Assembly (NCBI GenBank): GCA_946894095.1
Contig: OX335641.1
Span: forward strand, 8,698,501-8,762,500
Source of the DNA: Incurvaria masculella
Lineage: Eukaryota; Arthropoda; Insecta; Lepidoptera; Incurvariidae
Direction of reading: 5' to 3'
Length of the DNA stretch: 64,000 nt
Each line of letters begins with the position of its first letter. Position 1 is the first letter of the stretch. Made by a program: the position numbers and the translations under genes. Positions 57,991 to 64,000 of the stretch are shown in pieces. The notes under the pieces are model-generated. The model saw only the letters and a list, made by a program, of their open reading frames with translations. It was not told where the DNA came from and made no database searches.

Positions 57991-58324
57991 AGAAACTTTC
58001 AGATTATCGCAGGTTAACTGGTTTTGTTACAATTTTGTTTACCAATATTTTTATCTAATAGCTGGTGTAAAACTTCTTACGGTTAGTTAAAAAACAAAAC
58101 CATAAAACCTGAAATTCTGATTATTTCCGCCGAAGTGCTCAGATGAGCCAAATGGGTTAGAACACTGTTTACTGAATGTTTCCCCTTTTATAAAAAATAT
58201 AACCTGCAATGTTCCTGAATTTTATGAAACCTATCCCTAACATAGAAATAGTTTTTTTTGCGACTATTTATCTCAACTTTAGTGTTCAGGTGTAGTCAGG
58301 TGTAGATCTACAAATTCACGTTTA
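57991..58324. other. Non-coding sequence
   Basis: Nothing recognised. Confidence 0.4.
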
Positions 58325-58376
58325 AACCGAACCACAGCCAGCCTCAACATGACTCCAAAAACGGTCAAGACCGCGC
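58325..58376 (-). mobile_element. SINE head fragment
   Basis: ACCGAACCACAGCCAGCCTC and ACTCCAAAAACGGTCAAGAC resemble CCGAACCACGGCCAGCCTC and CAACGGTCGAATGG of the 5S-head SINE (28274-28314). The MITE follows within five bases. Confidence 0.45.
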
Positions 58377-58380
58377 TCAG

Positions 58381-58747
58381 AGACCCTAGTTTCATCTGTC
58401 ACCTAAATTAGCGTTTACGGCAAACCGATTGACTGGCGCTTTCAAATGTATGGAGAAATTGAAGAGCGCGGGCAGCGGGCGTTAAGCGAACTAACATTTG
58501 CGAGTCCGAGTTTGATTTGACAACTTACTCACCGTTGCCTGAAATACGTCGACGTTGCCGCTTACGCCGAATCCGCGTTTTCATACAAATCGGAAATCCG
58601 AGTTTGACTTTGACAGCTTGAAGAAGTAAAACCACAGAATACTGTATGGAGTTTACTCCATACAAAAACTTGCATGGAGTTAAACGTTTTTACGTAACTT
58701 CGAAGTTCCGTAAACGTCAATTTAGGTGACAACTGGGACTAGGAGCT
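58381..58747 (-). mobile_element. MITE with 3-bp CAG duplication, copy 2
   Basis: The ends AGACCCTAGT and ACTAGGAGCT extend into CACCTAAATTAGCGTTTACG and CGTAAACGTCAATTTAGGTG. CAG occurs on both sides (58378-58380, 58748-58750). The interior aligns in reverse with 40615-40965 (for example ATTTCTCCATACATTTGAAA against TTTCAAATGTATGGAGAAAT). Confidence 0.85.
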
Positions 58748-58750
58748 CAG

Positions 58751-59994
58751 GTTGCTTCAACTTCCTTATCGAACGCCATGGCTTTGCGAAACTGGGACAC
58801 CGAGGCCTAAAGTGACTCTTAATTTAGGCCTGTTTTATGGCAAAATCTTAAAAAAATACATTTTGTAACTGATGCAATTATGCTATCAATCATCGTTTGC
58901 TGTTATTGTACTCGTAATATGGGCTTGAACCTGAGTGAGGACCACGTGCGACCAATTACTCCGAGACAAAGGCAGGCTTCTAACTCTATTGTTTTGAGCT
59001 AACAATATTACTGTATCTACTGTTATGTAGATACCTGACGTATGAGGAAAGAGTAGAGACAAGTTGTAGAGTAATGAACTGTTTTAGAAATATCATTTAA
59101 GGTCGACAATACACTTTTCTACTTCGGCACACTTACGATCATAATAGATACTTATAATATCCTCTTCTATATGATTGGCATGTTGAAACCCGAACAAAAT
59201 CGCTTCTAATACGTTTATTTAATTAAGTCCAGTCAAAGATATGCAAGGAAAAATTGTTTTTTGCACTTGTGATCACAGTGAGAAAGCTTATTTTTGCTTT
59301 ATTTCTCGCCTTGTAATATCAAAACTATATATTTCGGCGGTCAAAAATATCATATTACTTTTTTAAATGTGGCTCCCGCTTATGTTACTAATATTACGAA
59401 TAGAAAACTGTCTGTTAGTTTTCCCCCTTATATTCAGCGACGGAGCAAATGACCTAACAATGGAACGGACTTAACCACTACTTTTTTTTACATATATAAA
59501 AAGGTCTATATTTTTTTTACCAAGCGGATTTTTTTTTCCTAATTTGTCCAAGAATTTACCTAAAACAAACGCAAAGATTTCGGAATAAGTCTCTAAAAAA
59601 GTTAACTACATTATCCATTGCACAAAATAGATCTTTATTATTGCCCTATGCTATGCGTTTTAATGTATCTACATGTTAGTGTACAGTAACTACATGCCAT
59701 CTGCATGCGTATTATAAAAATACGCTCATTTTACATTTAATAATGGACCTTCATTTCCACCGTCGTCAGTGAGCTCGACGCTTAAGATTTAATAGTTCTA
59801 GGAGTGCGTGGGAATGTAACATAGAATAGCAATATTTTCTTTCAAAATCTTTGATACATACATATAAAGACATTCACAACGTGGATTTTAAGTAGGGTTA
59901 GTCGATAAAAGTAAACATTTGGAGCTGCGACTTAAATTTTTCTTTAAAAAGTTGTGACTTTCTATCTGACACGCTTCGGAGGTTTTAAGTGTGT
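58751..59994. other. AT-rich non-coding sequence
   Basis: Nothing recognised. Confidence 0.4.
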
Positions 59995-60148
59995 CTTCCA
60001 GCAAGTACTGATTAGTTTAATCCCTAAATTAAAGGGCCTTTCTTACAATCTCGCAATCGATACCAGTAAAAGATAATCAGCACTTTAGTAATAATGGACT
60101 CTTAAGTATCGAATAAAATAAATCAGCACTTGGTGTAAACCAGGCTTA
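59995..60148 (-). mobile_element. Short MITE-like repeat, copy 2 of 2
   Basis: It is the reverse-complement counterpart of 2844-2995: CTTCCAGCAAGTACTGATTAG, GGGCCTTTCTTACAATCTCG, AAGATAATCAGCACTTTAGT, CACTTGGTGTAAACCAGGCTT. Confidence 0.6.
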
Positions 60149-62344
60149 TTGAATTAAATTCTGTGACAAGCGTGGATTTATACAATTACCAATAATCGAG
60201 GCATGTTACATAGTTATTATTAGTGCTAGGATAATTGAGCAAGTACTAAATAGTAAATATTTCCAATAGAAATAGCTAAGGGCAAAAACAGGCAGTGGCG
60301 GAAAGATATATGTAGTAGGCAAAAATATAGGGATACTCAAGTAAACATACGATAAATAAAATAGTCGGGCAGTGTCACACAATTGATTTGGAGTGGAAGA
60401 GATACTTACGAAAAAAAATAATCCAAAGTAACTTTTCGGTTACACCATATAAATATGCCATGTAACCGATAGTTACTTATCGGATTTCAGGTAACTGGAG
60501 GTGGTGAAAACCGGGGTTAGAGAGCCGATTGGCCATATTTACGCTGGACCTCCGTCGTGCGCTTCGCGTCTTCAAAGCATCCTTCATTTTTTCCATCTTT
60601 GTGATCACAAAGGCAAAGAGTTTTCTCACTAATTCTTTAGTATTACAACACAAGTAGGCACTACATACACCACCGCAATAATTACTTCTAATTATCTATA
60701 TGTTTACACGCATCCGATCAAGCCCTCCTAGAAAAGTACTACCATGTACTACATAGACGATTAAGAGGATAATGAGGTGATCAGGTTCCATGCAATGGCT
60801 CGTGCCTGTTTCCTCAGTGAAATTAAGATGTATTTTCTGATTTTTTCTCTACGTCTGTACTTTTTGTTTTTTTAATATAAATTAACTTGTATCCATGATA
60901 TGGGCTTTAAGCATTTATATTATAATATTTGTATGAATGTACAGAGCGCATCACCCTCGGCGCCACAGTAAGCTTTGGCATTAGCAAGGAAAACTTATGT
61001 GGGTCAAAGTCCAATGTGTGGCTTTTAGTATGATGCCGTTTATACGTCATATTTTACAATATTATTTTTGATAAATACATGAAAGGATTATCATATTATC
61101 ATTTGTTAAAGGTGAATGTAATAAATTGGCTTTTATTTGTGAATATAGGACTTGAATGTGCTCTGTTATCATTTAAGCAATCCTAAGGCTATTTAAAAAA
61201 CATATGAAATTGAAAAATGGCCTTTCATGCATTTCTCTCAATTATCACATACTATGTAGTATAAATACTAAAATATTTTCATTGATAGTGATAAGGTATT
61301 TACGAAACTTTTCCATACTTCCTACCTATATCCTTGCGGGATCGTCGTGTATTATTTGGCGTTTTTTTCTTGCTGTTTGCTTACTTTAGCTTTGCTTAGT
61401 TGATTCTTCGAGTTATTCATGAAAGATCGCGATGTTAAAATTATATTCGCAGTTTCTTTAATTTTCCTTACTGAATCTATTTTTTTTTTCATTTATAATT
61501 TCATACTTTTACTTATCTACATCACATCTTACATATTTATGGTTTATTTTCCATGACTATTCCAACCTGTTATTTCGCAAAAAAAATATGTATTATCATA
61601 TAATCAATTAAAAAAATCGCTTTTTAAATATGCCTTTTCCGAATGATTTAAATTTCATTTCGTGTGTTCTAGACAGACCAGCGTCTATACAAATCTGCCC
61701 ATGGTTTTAAAATATATTCTGAGAGACAGGAAAACGAGAACATGATTTATCTAACGATAATCGAAACTCTACCCCAAGGGCCAAAGCCCTTCCCCGCTAT
61801 ACGGCACACGCTATCGAGACCAATACACTCGGCAAAAAGACAAAAAAGTAAAAATAAAAAGTCTATCCTCACTCAACTTACTACGCAGTACTTAAAACGT
61901 ATCTGCCTCCCACTCGCACTCGGGAGAATTCATTCAACCGTCTCACTTTCGATGCTGTACCGCTGCTGTAAAGGCCGATTTACACTGCTCAAAAGTTGGA
62001 AAAGAAGCACTTATTTTAATAACCACCTGGTGAAAATTATTTACATACCGTTAAAGATGTTAATCATAAATACAACAAACTATTATTTTTAAACAGCCCA
62101 GCATTGTTTAAACAGCTATTATACCTAATAGCTGTTAAAATGGTATGTATAGATTAATGAGGTTTAATGTCAGAGAATGACTAATGGCATCGATTTCCGC
62201 CTTTTTAAAATCCTATTAGCTTACAAAACATTTTTTTGCATATAATTTCATTCCATATTTTCGGACGTATTGAACCTATTGTCATCGATTTTCACATGAA
62301 ACATATGCTCTGATAATCACTTTTACTGTAAACTAAGCGTTTCT
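60149..62344. other. AT-rich non-coding sequence
   Basis: No gene supported. The longest open frame, 61742-62092 (plus, 116 codons), has no recognisable domain, no signal sequence and no splice context, so I leave it out. Confidence 0.4.
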
Positions 62345-62528
62345 CAAACTCATTTTTCTGCCGCACCGCCAGGATATGGCGGGTGCCTTTCCTCATATAT
62401 AACCTTGGAGTCTTCAAGCGTTATTCGAACAAGCTCGATAGCTCAGCGATAGTCCTCAAATCAGCTCGCTCAGCAAGGTGTATTTGGCCTTTGTGAGCAT
62501 CTTAAGTTCTCAGCACAGCCACTCGAAT
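62345..62528 (+). repeat. Interspersed repeat, second copy of the 7425 family
   Basis: CCGCACCGCCAGGATATGG, GGGTGCCTTTCCTCATATA, GAACAAGCTCGATAGCTCAG, CGATAGTCCTCAAATCAGCT, GTGTATTTGGCCTTTGTGAG match 7425-7625 in order. Confidence 0.55.
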
Positions 62529-62951
62529 CGGTTTTTCATAAAAAAAATCTTCGCATACATATTTTCATAATAATTTCCCGAATCAATCAATTTAAAAATT
62601 GAAAACACGTCTTCATTAATTGAGATGTTTGCTATACCAAATTAATTGATTGATAATTTTTTTTCATTTAAATGACCTTTCATTCGTCGGTGTGAGATCT
62701 CTAAATATCAGTTTGAATAAAAAAAATTGAATAAAATATTTTAGCAATGAATATTGCAGGCAAATGTAAATACAGGCTATTTAACGGAAAATATGTTTAC
62801 ACATTTTTTTAATAAGCAGTTTCTAGGATTAAGACGGACTGACATACATAACTAACCCATTTTTATAAAACAATTGAAATCACAATGTTAGTAAATGTTT
62901 GTGTGCTATATATTTTAGTCATATGCACGAATATATTATTCGACGGATGTA
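62529..62951. other. AT-rich non-coding sequence
   Basis: Nothing recognised. Confidence 0.4.
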
Positions 62952-63246
62952 TTTTTTAGGGTTCCGTACCCAAAGGGTGAAAACGGAACCCTATTACGAA
63001 GCCTCCGCTGTCCGTCCGTCCGTCCGTCCGTCCGTCTGTCACAAGGCTGTATCTCATGCACCGTAATAGGTAGGCAGCTAAAATTTTCACAGAATGTACA
63101 TTTATTTTGCCGCTATAACAACAAATAGGTAAAATAAAAAATATTAAAATTAAAGGGGGGCGAAAAAAGGTGATTTTTTGTGTTAAATCTTGTACGATGT
63201 TACGGAACCCTTCGTTTGCGAGTCCGACTCGCACTTGGCCGGTTTT
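62952..63246 (-). mobile_element. CCGT-microsatellite repeat family, copy 9
   Basis: Complete: TTTTTTAGGGTTCCGTACCC, a short CCGT array, ATTTATTTTGCCGCTATAAC, and GCGAGTCCGACTCGCACTTGG with CCGGTTTT. Confidence 0.9.
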
Positions 63247-63433
63247 AGATTTAGATTAAGTTCGTAACATAATTTTGACTAGTATTACATTGACGATGGC
63301 ACTATACACCAGATTTAGGTTAAGTTAAATATTCATAATTCAGAATCATAATTAGTGTTTTTTTTATCTTTTGTTTTTTTATATTTATTTTTTACGTTTC
63401 TCTTTATGTTTGCGAGCGGTGGCATTAATTAAT

Positions 63434-63486
63434 CAACTACTTAAGTTTTAAACTTAAGTAGTTGACTGGCAAAATATGTTTGCCAG
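63434..63486. repeat. Two adjacent short palindromes
   Basis: CAACTACTTAAGTTT (63434-63448) and AAACTTAAGTAGTTG (63450-63464) are perfect 15-bp reverse complements separated by one base. Two bases later CTGGCAAA (63466-63473) and TTTGCCAG (63479-63486) form a second perfect hairpin. Confidence 0.8.
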
Positions 63487-64000
63487 TTCTTATGTGCATG
63501 GAAGTATGCGACATTTATATTTTTGACATAGATTCTTGACATAGATAACGATTCTTGACATGTTTAAGTGTAGGTTACCTACCTATGAATGCAATAAAAC
63601 AATACAATACAACAATATTTTCTCATTCTCCTTCCGATCCAACCTTTGTCAATCAGATAATTGATTTTTGTGCGGTTTTTTGTCTCCGCATTTTGATGTA
63701 AATTACATCAAAACGAATCTTTGAAGCCCACGATTCTGTATGTGACCGAATAACTGTAGAGTTATTCCACAAAGGTCCATTTTTTTGCCATTCTTGGGAA
63801 GGGGCACAAAAATAAAATTTACTTTTAAAATGTCGATAAATTTTATTCATCGTTATATTCTGCTGCAGGTAGAGCTCAAATTTTCGATTTTTTTAACTAG
63901 ACAAGAAGATTTATGAATCTGTTATATAGTTTAGTACTGATTTTGACATATGGATGTAATTTGGCTAACATTTTTAATAATAAAATAATCATTCTAAAAT
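63487..64000. other. AT-rich non-coding sequence
   Basis: A short local repeat of GATTCTTGACAT lies at 63529-63561. Nothing else recognised up to the window edge. Confidence 0.4.

Noticed and set aside
61742..62092. 116-codon open frame
   Set aside because: Lys/Ile/Asn-rich in AT-rich DNA with no recognisable motif; insufficient support.

Overview
The window reads as nuclear DNA from a moth or butterfly (Lepidoptera). It is AT-rich, gene-poor and densely packed with interspersed repeats. The evidence for the order is indirect: SINEs whose head combines tRNA-like and 5S rRNA-like sequence, degraded insect-type LINE ends, a cecropia-like mariner, and short CCTAA runs (the insect telomere motif). 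I see no bacterial operon, CRISPR array, rRNA operon or convincing tRNA gene. Every sequence comparison here was made by eye; no search was run.

Only two loci look like real protein-coding sequence. One is an uninterrupted 441-codon minus-strand gene (5235-6560). It has lysine-rich linkers and a cysteine-rich C-terminus, a polyadenylation signal overlapping its stop codon, and a possible splice acceptor just before its ATG. The other is a CpG-rich promoter/5' leader (about 43330-44752) leading to a first coding exon (44753-44942, plus strand). That exon ends in a strong GTGAGT donor, so the rest of the gene lies in or beyond the following 19 kb. Two tiny candidate exons (47394-47463 minus, 49248-49320 plus) and one further CpG-rich patch (8790-9045) are weaker leads.

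Most of the rest is mobile DNA. Region 0-10 kb: LINE relic, small MITEs, a 111-bp palindrome beside a 3 x 92-bp tandem array, the 441-aa gene, SINE relics. Region 10-25 kb: SINEs and copies of a family carrying a CCGT microsatellite. One of those copies is split by a 2.24-kb hAT-like element (13-bp TIRs, perfect 8-bp target duplication), which itself holds two inverted fold-back repeats and a full-length SINE. Region 25-43 kb: two TTAA-flanked MITEs (one cleanly inserted into an older repeat), LINE relics, a fold-back element with telomere-like repeats in its loop, and a MITE with CAG duplications inside a LINE relic. Region 43-52 kb: promoter, first exon and presumed intron. Region 52-64 kb: a near-complete mariner disabled by two in-frame stops, an unusual 753-bp element built from about 18 copies of an ATTATACG motif and flanked by a 9-bp direct repeat, and more MITEs.

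I found no multi-gene functional system. The most unusual items are the ATTATACG element at 57.2-58.0 kb, the multi-layer nest at 18.9-21.3 kb, the head-swapping SINE family, and the first exon with its upstream ORF and alternative donor.
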